DNA from: Codonopsis lanceolata
Taxonomy: Eukaryota; Streptophyta; Magnoliopsida; Asterales; Campanulaceae
Length of the DNA: 64,000 nucleotides
NCBI GenBank assembly: GCA_013146195.2
Contig: CM028379.1
Location: 154,782,437-154,846,436 of the forward strand
Reading direction: 5' to 3'
Position 1 is the stretch's first letter; every line of letters starts with the position of its first letter. Positions 11,457 to 23,531 of this stretch are shown here, one piece after another. The position numbers were made by a program, and so were the translations under genes. Below the pieces are notes generated by a model. That model saw only the letters and a list, made by a program, of their open reading frames with translations. It was not told where the DNA came from and made no database searches.

Positions 11457-13689
11457 ATGGCACAAACACACTACATGCTACCTACGTCAAATGTGAACCA
11501 CGTCCCAATATTGGACGAAGGCCATTTCGATGTTTAGAAGGATAAGGTAATGCGTTTTATGAATTCTATTGACAACAGGTTATGGAAATGAATACTAGCA
11601 GGACGTCATGTACCAATGAAGGCAAATCTTCTGACATCCATCACTGGAAATCCTGCTGAAGTACCCAAAGAAGAATCTGAATGGACAGAGGACGATAGAA
11701 AACTAGTAGAGCTAGATAGCAAAGCCGTCAACATCATAACTAGCTCATTAGACACCAGCACTTACCAACAAGTGATTCGGTGTACTTCTGCAAAAGAGAT
11801 GTGGGAAGCTCTTGTCGAATATTTGGAAGGAGACCAAGACACAAGAAACAACATAAAGTATATCCTTCATCCAGCAGTTCGACTCCTTCAAGAAGGATCC
11901 CAAGGAAACCTTGAGACAAGCATACGCTCGCTTCAGTGAGGTAATAAATAGCTGTTTTTCTCTTGGTAAAACTTATGACAAAAAGGAAATGAATATGGAT
12001 TTCTAGGCTCTCTAGGTAGTTTGTGGCATGTTAAGACCACTGCCATGAAAGAATCTAAAAACTTAAACGAAATGACTCTCCGTAGTCTTTACGCAAGTTT
12101 AAAGGTTTACGAGCTTGAAGTTAATCAAGCTCTAGAGCAGGGCAAACAGTTTAGAACTGTGTCCTTGCCTGCCATGGTACAAGAAAAAACTCTAGTTGAT
12201 AACAAACCTTCAACTTCTTCCTAGTGAAAACGATTTTCTTTCAGATGAACAATTTGTTATGTTTGTAAAACGTTTCAAAAAGTTTGCAAAATATGGAAGG
12301 AATGACACACATCACCAGCCTTTTAGAAAAACTGCTGAAAGCTCATCTAACGAAGAGCTTGTGTGTTATAACTGTGGAAAACCTGGTCACTTCGCCTCTA
12401 AATGTCTAAAGACAAAATTCGAAGCTTACCGAAAGCCTCCATATAAGAAATTTAAAAAACATAAAGGTATGTTGGCTGAAGACATTGAAGAAAAACAGGT
12501 TGCTACATGGTTTGAGACGAATTCAGAAGAGGAAGAGGACGATTGTGAGCAAGCCAACATATGCTTAATAGCTCATGATTCTAGTCCCACCTATGACTCT
12601 GAACATGAAGGCGAAATCTCACCTAGTCCTTTTGTTCAAGATGAGATCAACTGTGAAAACTTCAGTAAGGAAGAACTACTTAAGGATAATCAAGAAATGC
12701 TTGAAGAGTTCAATGCCTTTAGAGTAGACTATGTAAAACTCGCTAAGAACTATGAGAAGCTTGTTGCTGAGAAATCTCTGCTGGCAGCTAAGATTCAAAC
12801 TCTCAATAGCTGTCAACAAGAAGGTATCAAGCTAAAAGGAGAAAACAAATTCCTTTGTGACAAAGTTGATTGCCTTACTGAGCACATCAAAGGGCTAGAC
12901 CTGGAGAAGATTGCCTTGCAAAAGACAATCAACTCCTGGAACAGCTCTAAGGAAACCTTTGAAGGAATCCTTTCAAGCCAAAAGCCTAATGGAGATAAAT
13001 CTGGCTTAAGTTATAATGATGAGCCCAGTTCGACATACTCTTCTGTCATGGAGAAAGGTGAAACCTCCGAGACTGCTAATGATACTTCCTTCTCAAAACA
13101 GACTTTCGGAAATAAGGGTAAACATGGACTTGGTTATACAAGTGTACCCTACATTTACCCCAAGGCTCAGAAAGGGAAAACCAAAGAAACTGCTTCTAAT
13201 GAGAAGCTTGAGAAAGGAACGGTAGAGAAATCAAAGTCTACCGACAACAGCTCTGCCAAGGCAAAGTCTGCTGGCGGTAGACCTACGAAATCTCTGCTGG
13301 TACTTGTCAAGTTTGTCTATGAAATGGCTAAGGCACGTAAATTAGTTGACAATAAACTTAAATGTATTCTACCAAATCCTCCTAAAAGGGTTAACAACAG
13401 ACTAGCCAAGGCTAAGTCTGCTGGTAACAAAACAAGGAAGGTTCAACAGAAACCAATTAAGTCTACCATCAACAAGCTAGCTGAACCCAAGACTGTTGTT
13501 AAGAACAAGGAAAGTCACAAGCACTCTACAGCTAAAGCTAATCACAATCCTCCGTTGAACTTTCATCTTTGTCATTCTTGTAACTATTTAGGCCATCTGG
13601 CCCCAGAATGCCTGCTAAGGTTCACACCAAAATCTGAGAGACCTACTTCTCTCAAGGTTAGGCAGGCATGGGTTCCAAAAGGTTGCTAA
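11457..13689 (+). pseudogene. gag: SIRE-type gag, multiply broken
   Basis: The frame opens at the ATG at 11457 (MAQTHYMLP). It is cut by a TAG after HFDV, where Trp is expected, and by a TGA soon after. It then continues from 11616 with ESEWTEDDRKLVELDSKAVN, typical of copia gag (UBN2-like). Frameshifts near 11940 and 12200 follow. The last frame, to 13689, holds the CCHC knuckle CYNCGKPGHFASKC (about 12363) and a second knuckle-like CHSCNYLGHLAPEC (about 13570). Between them is a Lys/Ser-rich coiled-coil region (ELLKDNQEMLEEF, KSLLAAKIQTL). The unusually long gag C-terminus fits Sireviruses. Confidence 0.85.
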
Positions 13690-13752
13690 TCCTTAGGACC
13701 CAAAAGAAAATAAAGGGGACCTTGTTTCTTTGATCTTTTTTAGGTCTGCTTC

Positions 13753-15059
13753 ATGGCTATAGATTCAGAAGATAAGGACATCTGGTACTTTGATAGTGGA
13801 TGTTCAAGACGCATGATAAGGAACAGAAGTCTACTCTCAGATATAGTTGAAGCTAAAGGTCCTATGGTGATCTTCGGCGACAATGCAAGAGGGAAAACAA
13901 TTAGATATGGCTCAATCACTAGAGGAAGTCTCTCCATCAACAAAGTTTCTCTAGTGAATGGCCTAAAGTATAATCTTCTGAGCATAACCCAATTCTGCAA
14001 CAAAGGACTAATCTGCCAATTCTCCTCTAACCAATGTCTCATCAAAGATCGTGAATCCTGCTCAACATTACTGACCGGCAATAGACAAGGAAACGTCTAT
14101 GTCGTGGACTTAAACCTTCTAGGAAGATCCTCCAGCCTTTGCCTAGTTGCTAACAACATTCGCGACAACAGTTGGCTTTGGCACAAGTGTCTCAGTCACC
14201 TCAACTTCAAGTACCTCTTAAAGCTCTCCAAAGATAGGCTTGTCAAAGGTCTACCTATGGTGTCTGCCGAACATGACAGAAGTTGCAAAGCTTGCCAATT
14301 AGGAAAACTTTCCAAGTCTTCCTTCAAAAGAAAGTCTATCATGTCTACGACCAGACCTCTTCAACTTCTGCATATGGATCTCTTTAGACCAATCACTACA
14401 GTCAGTATCTCTGGAGACAAGTATACACTTTTAGTAGTTGATGACTACTCAAGGTTCACCTGGATAAAAACAATGACTTCAAAAGATGAGACATATGATC
14501 TAGTCACTGCACTTTTTAAAAGACTTCAAACCCAAAAGCTTGAAGACATTAGTGACATCAGATCAGACAATGGCACCTAATTCAAGAACAACGGTGTTGA
14601 AAGATATTGTGATGACTACGGGATCGGCCACAACTTCTCTGCTGCAGGAACTCCTCAACAAAATGGTATAGCTGAACGAAAGAACAGAACACTCATTGAA
14701 GCAGCACGGACTATCTTTGGCGAAGCAAAACTTCCAAGTATCCGGCAGGCGTCAACTCTACATGTTTTACCCATAATAGATCCCTGGTAAACAAATTTCA
14801 TAACAAAACTCCATATGAAATATGGAAAGGAAGAGCCCCAAGCATATGATTTTTCAAAATCTTCGGCTGTAAATGTTTTGTTCTATATAATGGAAAAGAA
14901 TATAGAGGTAAATTTGATTCAAAATCAGACGAAGGAATTTTTTTGGGCTATTCCAAACATTCAAAAGCATTTCGCATATTTAACAAAACTTCTTTGAAAA
15001 TCTTAGAATCTGTGCATATTACTTTTGATGAATATGATTTATTAGAGCCTCGATAGGCT
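13753..15059 (+). pseudogene. SIRE-type protease and integrase
   Basis: The protease shows WYFDSGCSRRM at the start, where the family has DSGCSRHM. The pre-integrase zinc domain follows (WLWHKCLSHLNFKYL ... CKACQLGKLSKSSF). The integrase core has HMDLFRPITT, VVDDYSRFTW and IRSDNGT. The frame ends at TAA 14578-14580, where Glu of the conserved GTEF motif is expected. Beyond it the same frame reads YGIGHNFSAAGTPQQNGIAE, supplying the third catalytic Glu. After 14750 the frame shifts several times (TPYEIWKGRAPS, FLGYSKHSKAFRIFNK). The Pro/Ser-rich linker to RT begins at about 15060. Confidence 0.87.
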
Positions 15060-15257
15060 CCAAATCTTGCTGATGATTCTGATGATGTTGAGACAGGTAC
15101 AAATAAAGCTTCTACTTCTACTCCACCTCAGAATCCTCCAACTGCAGACCCTTCCAGTTCTACTAACCCTGCACCGATAGACTTCAACTCTACTGGTTCT
15201 GGCTCCAACCCTTCTGTTGACCTTGAACCCATCTCTTCTGGTCTACCCCAAACACCT

Positions 15258-15954
15258 TTGCAGATCATTCACCCTTCTTGTTCACCAGAAAATGAAGGTT
15301 TTGAAGATCCTATCTCTTCTGAACCCGATTTTGGTGAATCACCTTCTCTACCTTCTCTAGATTCGTTAAGGGAAGAACTCACCAGAAGTGATCTTCCTCC
15401 AGTTATTATTGAAACAAGAGATCACCCCATCTCTCAAATCATTGGTGATCTCAACTCAGGAGTTCCTACAATAAATAGAGTTCGAAATGAGACTATGTTT
15501 GCATTCACATTCTTGTCTGAAATTTAGCCAAAGAAGATTGATGAAGCTATCAAAGACCATTACTGGATTGAAGCTATGCAAGAAGAGCTGAACCAGTTTG
15601 AAAGATGCAAAGTGTGGAGCTTAGTTCAAAGACCTACGGGCCATCCAGTTATAGCCACCAAGTGGGTATTCAGGAACAAGAGATATGAAGATGGAAACGT
15701 CACCAGAAACAAAGCTAGATTGGTTGCTCAAGGCTACCGACAGGAAGAAGGAATTGACTTCGATGAAACATTTGCTCATGTTGCCAGATTAGAGGCAATC
15801 AAACTCTTTCTAGCCTATGCTTCATTCATGGATTTCAAAGTATATCAAATGGATGTAAAGAGTGCCTTTCACAATGGTGATCTTCAAGAAACGGTATATG
15901 TTGAACAACCTCCAGGTTTTGTCATCCAAGACAAACAAGATCAAGTGTACTTAC
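15258..15954 (+). pseudogene. SIRE-type reverse transcriptase, N-terminal half
   Basis: A Pro/Ser/Glu linker (15258-15527) leads into reverse transcriptase. [35 protein letters not shown] and [19 protein letters not shown] are followed by [20 protein letters not shown]. The frame stops in TGTAAG because the nested LTR begins at 15955, just after VYLL. The catalytic YVDD box of this polymerase is absent from the window, lost with the insertion. The remainder resumes near 17530. Confidence 0.88.
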
Positions 15955-16863
15955 TGTAAGGGTAAAATAGGCAAGTCCTATTTTTACTTGTTTTCTCCTT
16001 TCTTGGTCAAATTAGGATTTTAGATTTGTTTGTGTTAATTTAGGACTTAGTATATTGTTTTAGATTTAGTTTAGTTATTTTTGGTAGCAAAATCTTTCTC
16101 TAGATTTCGGCTACATTATTTTTGGTAACTAAATCTTGGAAAAAATCCTAGTCAAACCAAGTCTCTTGACTTTCATCATGATTGGTAAGTAAATCTTACA
16201 AGTTTGGAAAGTTGTTGATTTTACCATTGAATAGCTAATCCTTTTCCTTGTAGAATATTGTCTCTTTTGCCGTGTGATGTAGGGTTTGCTGTCTATATAA
16301 TCTGGGCAAGGAAACGGGTCTTTATACAGAGCTTGAGAGAAAGAATCACGGCAAGACATCTGAGAGCAGAAGGCATAAAATACAGAACCAGTTTTCCAGG
16401 ATAGAAGATCATTCATACGCTGAAGGCTGTCAATGTTGCAACATTGACAGTAACATCAGTTTTCTGGAATAACTGTTTTGTGCTTCCTGTTTCGTGTTTA
16501 AGGAGGCTGAGTTTGTTTTTCTTCCCACGTTTTATTTAACTGTTTTATGTGGGTTATTTGTTCTCCAAGATTCATTGTCTTGTGAGAATTTTTGCTAGTG
16601 ATTTCACTAAGATTTTTCGTGTAAAACATTATTATTTTTAGTGAAATTTGTGTGGCCTTGAGGCTTGGTCTACAAGTATTAAACTTGTAGATTGTTTTTT
16701 GGTAAAAACTTGAGTTCAATCTTTCTGTTTTGTGCTGTGATAGAATCAATCTTCCGCTGCTATTATTTGTTGATTCATTGTGATTCCCATTGTAGCTACA
16801 ATCACAGCTACATTGGTAATCACATTGATCTCTCTTGAGAATCCGTGCTATCACGTTCTTTCA
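15955..16863 (+). repeat. LTR of the nested copia element
   Basis: It begins TGTAAGGGTAAAATAGGCAA and ends GTGCTATCACGTTCTTTCA (TG...CA), 909 bases. It aligns along its full length with 61028-61942. It contains a perfect 24-bp palindrome at 16427-16450. A TATA-like TATATAATC lies at 16294-16302. Confidence 0.9.
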
Positions 16864-16865
16864 TT

Positions 16866-16878
16866 TGGTATCAGAGCC
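16866..16878 (+). other. Primer binding site, initiator tRNA-Met
   Basis: TGGTATCAGAGCC, two bases after the LTR end, is the usual copia primer site. Confidence 0.92.
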
Positions 16879-16920
16879 TTCTCTTGATATCACTAAGAGT
16901 TGATTCTGGTTAAAGTCGTG

Positions 16921-17507
16921 ATGGATTCTCAGTATGAGAACGTTGTTCGCCCTCCTACTCTTACTAATGCTAATTACTCTATTTGGAAAGTCAAGATGCG
17001 CATCTTCATCAAATCAATTGATGAGAGAGCGTGGCTTGCCGTTTTGAATGGATGGAGTCCTCCCAAAACAACATATTCGGATGGTGATGTCAAGGTCACC
17101 AAAGAATCTGAATGGACCAATGAAGATAGGAACACTGCATCCTTTAATTTAAAAGCCTTGTCTGCTATTTATAAAGCCTTAGATGCTAATACTTTTAGGG
17201 TGATAGCAAATTATGAATATGCTAAAGATGTTTGGGAGGCCCTTCAGACCTTGTGTGAAGGACCTGCCAGTGTTCGTGCTTCTAAGTTAAGAATGCTCAC
17301 CACTCAATTTGAGAATACTAGAATGCATGAGTCTGACGATATCATGACATATTATGGTAGACTTCTTGACTTATCTAATTTGCACTTGCTTTAGGAGATC
17401 CTATTACTAATGAGCGTCTTGTTAGCAAGATGATGAGAACTTTGCTTGAAAGGTTCAATGTCATGATGAGAACTTTGCTTGAAAGGTTCAATGTCAAGAT
17501 ATGTGCA
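16921..17507 (+). pseudogene. gag: Copia gag fragment (UBN2-like)
   Basis: The likely start is the ATG at 16921 (MDSQYENVVRPPTL), 42 bases after the primer site; the open frame begins slightly earlier with a non-ATG codon. NANYSIWKVKMRIFIKSID and ESEWTNEDRNTASFNLKAL are the copia gag core. The frame shifts near 17392, after which GDPITNERLVSKMMRTLLER continues. A 33-bp exact tandem duplication (17430-17462, 17463-17495) repeats MMRTLLERFNV in frame. The sequence leaves gag at about 17507. Confidence 0.87.
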
Positions 17508-18295
17508 ATGCCTACCGATTGCCTACTTATCAGGAAATTTGGTCTTGATTCAGCTAAAGGATTCGAGACTCCAATGCCTACCGATTGCCATCTTGACAAA
17601 GATAAGAATGGAAAGCAAGAGAACGTGACCAAGTATCGAGGAATCATAGGTTTACATCTTTACCTTACTTCCAGTAGACCTGATATAATGTTTGTTGTTT
17701 GTGTTTGTGCTAGATTTCAGACAAATCCAAAGGAATCACACTTGCTTGCTGCCAAATGTATCATCAGATATGTTTCAACCACTACAAATCTAGGTATCTG
17801 GTATTCAAAGCGGAACAACTTTGATCTAGTCGGATACTCAGATGCAGACTAAGCAACTTACAAAGTTAGCAGAAGAAGCACCAGTGGGACTTGTCAATTT
17901 CTTGGAAATAGACTTGTCTCATGGTCATGCAAGAAGCAATGATCAGTTGCAAACTCAACCACTGAGGGAGAATACATTGCTGTCAGCAGTTGTTGCTCTC
18001 AACTACTATGGATGAAGCAGAAACTAGAGGACTACGACATCAAGACTCTAATTGTCCAATCATGTGCGACAACACTTCTGCAATTTCAGTCTCAAAGAAT
18101 CCAGTGATGCACTCAAAGACAAAGCACATTGATATCCGTTATCACTTCCTCAAAGATCATATGGGAAAAGGTAACATTAGTCTGGAATACGTTCCAACTG
18201 AACATCAATGGGCTGATATTCTCACTAAGCCACTGGATGTAACCAAGTTTGCTTATTTAAGGAGAAATCTTGGTATGATTGATCCTATAGCTTAA
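17508..18295 (+). pseudogene. SIRE-type RT end and RNase H
   Basis: From about 17530 the host polymerase resumes: RKFGLDSAKGFETPMPTDCH, VTKYRGIIGLHLYLTSSRPD, then RNase H GYSDAD, a TAA at 17850-17852, and TYKVSRRSTSGTCQFLG in the same frame. A frameshift near 18000 precedes CDNTSAISVSKNPVMHSKTK and HIDIRYHFLKDH. The end ADILTKPLDVTKF...IDPIA is followed by a TAA at 18293-18295. These are the standard copia RNase H motifs. It would have degraded the RNA strand during cDNA synthesis. Confidence 0.88.
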
Positions 18296-18529
18296 ATTCT
18301 ATTTTTCAAGTTTTCTTTCATACCGACAGACTTAATCTACTACTAACCGGACAGACTTAATTTGCTATCTAACGACAAACTTAAGCTCTTCGTTTTCACC
18401 AGGTTAGTACTTCAACTGTTTAGTCTATTAAAGCTGAAAATGTTTTCTAAAAAGGCAAAGGGGTTAAAAGTCATTTTCTTAATTACTTTGAAAATATCTT
18501 AAGTTACAACTTTTCGCTAAAGATTTTTT

Positions 18530-18988
18530 CCTTTAAATACTTTGAACCACCCTTTCCAACACTTTACGAACTCTCTCACTCTCAGATTTTCTCTCTCTAG
18601 TCAAACCCTTATCTCTTCTCTGCAACTGCTCCCTCTTTCTCTACAATTATTATCTGCTTCTTCTTCCTTACAGCAACAATGGTAAGCGTTTCATTACTCT
18701 CTAGTTTACTATCCATTTTATTTATGTTTAGTATTTCTTCTATTGAGTCACTTTATTGAGGAATCCGAAAGGACGCTTTGCGTATCTGGACGGTTTCCGC
18801 CATTGTTGTTCATTTCAAACACTTCGAAACTAACAGTTTTCTCTATACTTTGGTACTTATTTTTCTGAGAAATCTTCTGTTAATGTTTCTCTGTTTTATC
18901 TATCCAAACATTCAAGTGTTTCAAAAATTTCATCTAAAATTTCAATTAATTTCTCAAAAATGAAATCTTTGATTGTTTGTTATGTCAG
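18530..18988 (+). promoter_or_regulatory. Leader of the env-like gene with ATG at a splice donor
   Basis: After pol comes a pyrimidine-rich leader (18590-18670) that looks like a plant 5' UTR. It ends in ACAATG directly followed by GTAAGC (donor GT at 18682). A matching acceptor, GTTATGTCAG, ends at 18988. This suggests a subgenomic or spliced transcript for the env-like gene. In the present copy the joined frame hits a stop after six codons, so the splice is inferred only from consensus sites. Confidence 0.4.
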
Positions 18989-21770
18989 GACAAAAGCCAT
19001 AATTTCTAAATATATTTTTTTGTATGTGAAATCCTCTACAAAGTCAAAAACCGGTAATAGGAAAGCGTTTGACCCTGAAAAGGCCATTCCACCTAGTCCG
19101 TCCATCAACCTTCAGGATACCATCTATTTCCTGCCGCTCACGACATCATTCTGGCTCTGGACCCAAAGACGTATCTACCCGGCATGTGCATTGACCTCAA
19201 AACCGTCTGCACCTTTGCCGCTGGAGCCAAGGCATGCGAAGACATGAACGAGTCAGGGATTTTACTGCTCTTCTGTCTACATGACGAAAACTATAGCATT
19301 CTCCTCACTGAAGAATTCTATCAGCGAATGGTTATCGACCCCAAGACTCCGTCTGTGATGCGTGGATGGATTCGAGGACGACCTATCTCCATCTCTGCAA
19401 AAGTGATTTCCAAAATCATCGGGGTTCGATACGGCGGAGATACTGAGCTATCCATTGATGAGGCTGACAGAGCTTGGGAAGCAATGATGGGACCAAACAC
19501 TCCAAGGGAACCTCAAGGGAAAATGCTGAGGAACGTCTTTCCCTTGGACGTTTACTGTTCTAGCCATCTGCTGGACAAAGGTCTGCTGTTCAAGAACGGG
19601 GCCCATGATATGTTCACCACTCAACAACTCAATCTCACAAGTGCCGTCTATCTAAAGACTCAGCTCAACTATGGCTCCATTATCTACAAGGAGCTACGCA
19701 ACTACGTTGCAAAAGTAAAAGACAGCCCCAATTTCAAAAGGCCCTTTGTCCGACTCATCAACGCCCTTCTACGGGATACACCAGGGATTAACTCTTCTGT
19801 TAAAGAAGATGAGCTCATTGCAGTGGCCAAAGATAAGCAGATGACGGCCACCTTCTTTAAGAAATATATGGATTATGAAGACAAAAGAAGGCATCAACGA
19901 GGGCTACCCAATATCTCTCTTGAAAAAGTAGCCAAGCCCTCGCCAATGGTTGTCACGCGTTTCAACATGGACGCGTATGATGCTGCCAACAAAGGATTTC
20001 GCCCTGCAGCGACCAAATGGGGACAAGGAGACTCTACTATTGCTCGCGATATTCTCCGCAAAGCCAAGGATCTGGCTGCTGAGTCTGAGCAACTATTAAA
20101 GCAGAAGGAAGCAACTTAGGCTAAGAAGGCAAGAACGAAAGAAGAGGTTGAAAAGCTTCAGGCCAAGTGGATTCGGCAGGAACTAAAGACCGGCAAACGT
20201 GACAAGTCTGCTGGCAGCTCTTCTGCTGCTGCTAGACAAACCTCCACTCCCCAGCCATCTAACCCTGAACCACCAACCTCCACTCTCCAGCCATCCCCAC
20301 AACCCAAACGAAAACCTTCTTCTGACCAACCCCTTCCTTCACCCAAGCCTAAACGTAGATGCCTACGTAAAGGTCTTCCGACACAGCCACCAGAAAACCC
20401 TGTTACCTCTGCCGATGAAGTAGCTGAACCTCCTATTCAACTACTAAGGCACAAAAGGAAGTCTGCCGGTACCCAACCATCTACCCTTTCTCAACCTATT
20501 CCAACTGAGTCATCTACTCAGGTGGAATTAACCCCTCCGAAGGAGCCTATCCCTCAGAAGGAGTCACACACTCAGGAGGAGCCTACCCGATCACTCTCTC
20601 CAGCCCCTCCTTCCCCCTTCAACTACTCACTAGACCCATCTACCCCATCTTCACCTCCTCGTACCCCAACCAACCCAACTACACCATCCGAACGAAACTA
20701 GACCACCCCCTCAGAACCAAGCCACCCTGTCCCCCTTATCCTAACCCCCTAGTTTCCACCTATCTTATCCTCTGCTGCCACAAAGTTCATCTTTGAACTT
20801 TCGTTGATAACAGAACTGTTTGCCAAACCTCCCCCTACCCCTCAACCAAAATCTACCCCTTTAAGACCAGAAGACATTTCCTATCATCCCTCTTCTTTCT
20901 GGTTCTCAACTGAACCCCTTTCCAGCCCTTCCGATATCTGTGATCATTTGGACACAGATATCGAAATACCTCCAACCCCTCCTCCCTCTCCCCAAAAATC
21001 TAAATCCTCTTCTACCCATACCTTTCCCTCACACAACTCTTCTTCCTCCAACTCAGCCACTCCATCTCTCCAGCAGCCCTTCCGTCCTGTAATGTCTGCC
21101 GACGCCACTTCCTCTGCTGGCATTGAGCATATACACATTGGCCTCGACCCTTCTCCATCCCAACCGGCCAACACCGAAATTCTCATCCGCCCGGACGCTA
21201 TCTACAACAGACTGGGATAACTTACCAGTATCTCCACAGCTGCCACTGAGCTTGTAACTGCCACGTCCAAGGCAACAGACAGAAATGTCACCATCCTTCG
21301 ACAATTTCAAGAGGATGTATGGACAAGGTTTGGAGAGATGAGGCACGAGTCCACTGATATCAAGATCAACGTGGAAGCTCAACGCAAGGAATGCATCAGA
21401 CTCTGCTCAACTCTCTTCTGGCAGCTCTTTCACAGCATAACTCTACATCTGGGTGTCGGACGCCCTCATGATCTGGAGCTCAACAACATCGCTCTCAACG
21501 CATCTCATGATAAGATCAATGTCGAGTGTGAACGTGATTTGACCATCACAGAGGAGAGACAACTGAGGTCTATCAACCGAACTCTAATGGAGGAGAACAA
21601 CAGAATACGTGAAGAATTGGACTACCGTTCTTGCTCCACCAGACCTCCTACCTCTGCGATGATGAATATACCAGTAGAGTTGAAGAACTTGAACGCCAAA
21701 GAAGAGAAAGAGAAGCATCAGACAAAGCAAACAAAGGCAAAGGGAAAAGGCCGTGGTAACTCATATTTTT
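18989..21770 (+). pseudogene. Env-like extra ORF of the SIRE-type element
   Basis: A protein with no polymerase motifs occupies the position of the Sirevirus env-like gene. GNRKAFDPEKAIPPSPSINL is followed by a frameshift near 19145, then YLPGMCIDLKTVCTFAAGAK and a globular part to 20119 (GWIRGRPISISAKVISKIIG, LNYGSIIYKELRNYV). This part resembles the putative plant transposon protein domain found in such elements. A lone TAG (20117-20119) interrupts the frame, which then continues as Lys-rich and very Pro/Ser/Thr-rich sequence to 20700. More breaks follow. The end (21338-21770) has a coiled-coil-like RQLRSINRTLMEENNRIREE and a basic tail. I see no clear signal peptide or membrane anchor, so any envelope role is family-level inference. 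Confidence 0.7.
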
Positions 21771-22152
21771 CTTTCCCAAAACCTTTGTATCTATCTAAGT
21801 TTTTGAAAACTTTGTACAATTTAAACTTCTCGTTTGAATACAGAAGCTTATTGTTTTTCAAAAATTGTCTTCTGTTTAAATTCTTCCTACTTCAATTCAT
21901 ATATCTGCTTAGAATTTAAACATTCAGTTTAAATCCATTTTGAACTGTTTATTACTAATCCTTGTGCTGTTCTTTACTTCTCTTCTGTTGTAAGCACTTA
22001 GATTAGCTTTTACACTTGAGGTGTTTTCTTTTTGATAGATGCATGTCTACCGTTATAAAACTAAAATACTTTCTGACATGCTATTATCTATCATAAAGTT
22101 TTCATAGCCCTCACTTGTAAGTAATAATGACCAGATGCAAATAGGAGGAGAT
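21771..22152 (+). other. 3' untranslated region and polypurine tract of the SIRE-type element
   Basis: This AT-rich stretch has no gene. It ends in the purine tract ATAGGAGGAGAT immediately before the 3' LTR start TGTTGTTTCTC, the usual plus-strand primer of copia elements. Confidence 0.75.
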
Positions 22153-23407
22153 TGTTGTTTCTCATTTGTATCTTGATTTACATCTGTTCATTCATTACAT
22201 TAGGTTCTATACTTAGTGGCTAATTGGGCTGCGTATCAATTAGCGTGGCAACTGTGTATTGAACTTTGCCTTAGAATAGTTTTGTAGGCTTCACAGGTTC
22301 AGCGGAAGACTTCAGCTGAAGGCTTCACCGGAAGACTTCATACATCATCCAGCGGCATACCTTGTCTGCACCTGTTTAAGCATGACGTGTCCAGTTATCA
22401 AACTTTTAATGGATTAATTAAATTCAGCCTTTATCGGTTTGAATTTAATTTAAACCAATCTTCTATCAACTCTTGACTTTTCAGACACGCTTGTCCAGCT
22501 TTCCGAAAAGTATGGAGACTTTCGCCTCCTGAAAAGTGACAGAGCAGGTGAGCAAACTGACACGTACAGACTGTGCCAACTATTGCAGGTCTGCAACTCT
22601 GATTGCTCACCTACCAGTTGCTGCAACAACTCTTCACCATTCCCTACTCAGTATCAGTGAAGACGAAATCTACAAAGTCAGCTCCATGTATTTAATGCAT
22701 TCAAATAGAGCTGTTACTCTTCGTCTTCTCCAACGGTCTCAATAATGCCCTAGCTATAAATATTGTCATTAAAGACTGAAGAAAATAATGCTCTGAATCT
22801 CTCCAACAACATAAAGTCTTATATACTCAATGCATTCAAGAGATCTTAAACTGATCAACGAAGTTCTCAACAACAACAAGGAGATCTGGATCAACATTTT
22901 ATCTTTTGCTTCTTATTGTTGTTCTTTATTCTATTTTTCTGCACCATTGAATATTCTGTTTGTCCAGATATTCAATTCCTAACCCCCAAACACAAGTCAA
23001 ATATTTTGTATACGATCCATTGGAATTCTTTGTAATAGAACTAGTGGAAAACATAGTGCACATTTAAATCCAAGGTTGACTGCCTTGGTGGTGGATATAA
23101 CACTCTTTATAGTGCGAACCATCTCAAAATACTTGTGTTCTTTCCTTACTATTGCTTACTATGTTATACTGTTTCGTATCTCTTTACTTATCGCTTCAAA
23201 CAGCAGACTTGAGTATTCAGAAAAGTCTACCGGTAGTGCTTCACCGGCAGACTTGAACTGTCTTCCTTACAAGACTTCCGCTACTTTAATCTCTTCAATA
23301 TATTGCAAGTGCTTGTTTTAGGAATTTATACAAAAAGTTTTAAGTGTCTAATAAGCTATTCAACCCTCCCCCCTTCTAGCTTATTATTGTGCCCTTTGGG
23401 ACTAACA
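22153..23407 (+). repeat. 3' LTR of the SIRE-type element
   Basis: TGTTGTTTCTCATTTG at the start and GGGACTAACA at the end, 1255 bases. It carries a TATAAATA box at 22755-22762, matching that of the 5' LTR. It keeps the 26 bases or so missing from the 5' LTR. The next bases, AAAAG, would be the target duplication, but no partner is found at the left end. Confidence 0.9.
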
Positions 23408-23531
23408 AAAAGACAACCCAATAAGAAATAGGGAATTCCAAATTGCTCAAAATAAACTTTTTGATACTCCACTTAATATTTTATATATTTATTATGTTGG
23501 AAATTAATATTCATACATATCTTCATTATTA

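Larger units (their letters stand above)
15955..17507 (+). mobile_element. Nested copia element, LTR plus partial gag only
   Basis: This is an LTR (15955-16863), a tRNA-Met primer site and the first 190 or so codons of gag, inserted in the RT of the SIRE-type element in the same orientation. The rest of the element, and about 130 residues of host RT, are missing. Host sequence resumes after 17507 through a patch that repeats nearby host sequence (see findings). The family is the same as that of the solo LTR at 61028-61942. Confidence 0.85.
10226..23407 (+). mobile_element. SIRE/Sirevirus-type Ty1/copia element with env-like region
   Basis: Two related LTRs (10226-11387 and 22153-23407) flank an initiator-Met primer site, gag, protease-integrase-RT-RNase H (copia order) and a 3-kb extra region before the 3' LTR. 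The large gag with two zinc knuckles and the env-like region after pol are the marks of SIRE/Maximus elements. Every reading frame is broken. A second copia element has replaced the middle of RT. The first 26 bases or so of the 5' LTR are missing and no matching target duplication is seen (AAAAG after 23407 is not found before 10226), so the left end was lost with part of the copia remnant beside it. Confidence 0.9.
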
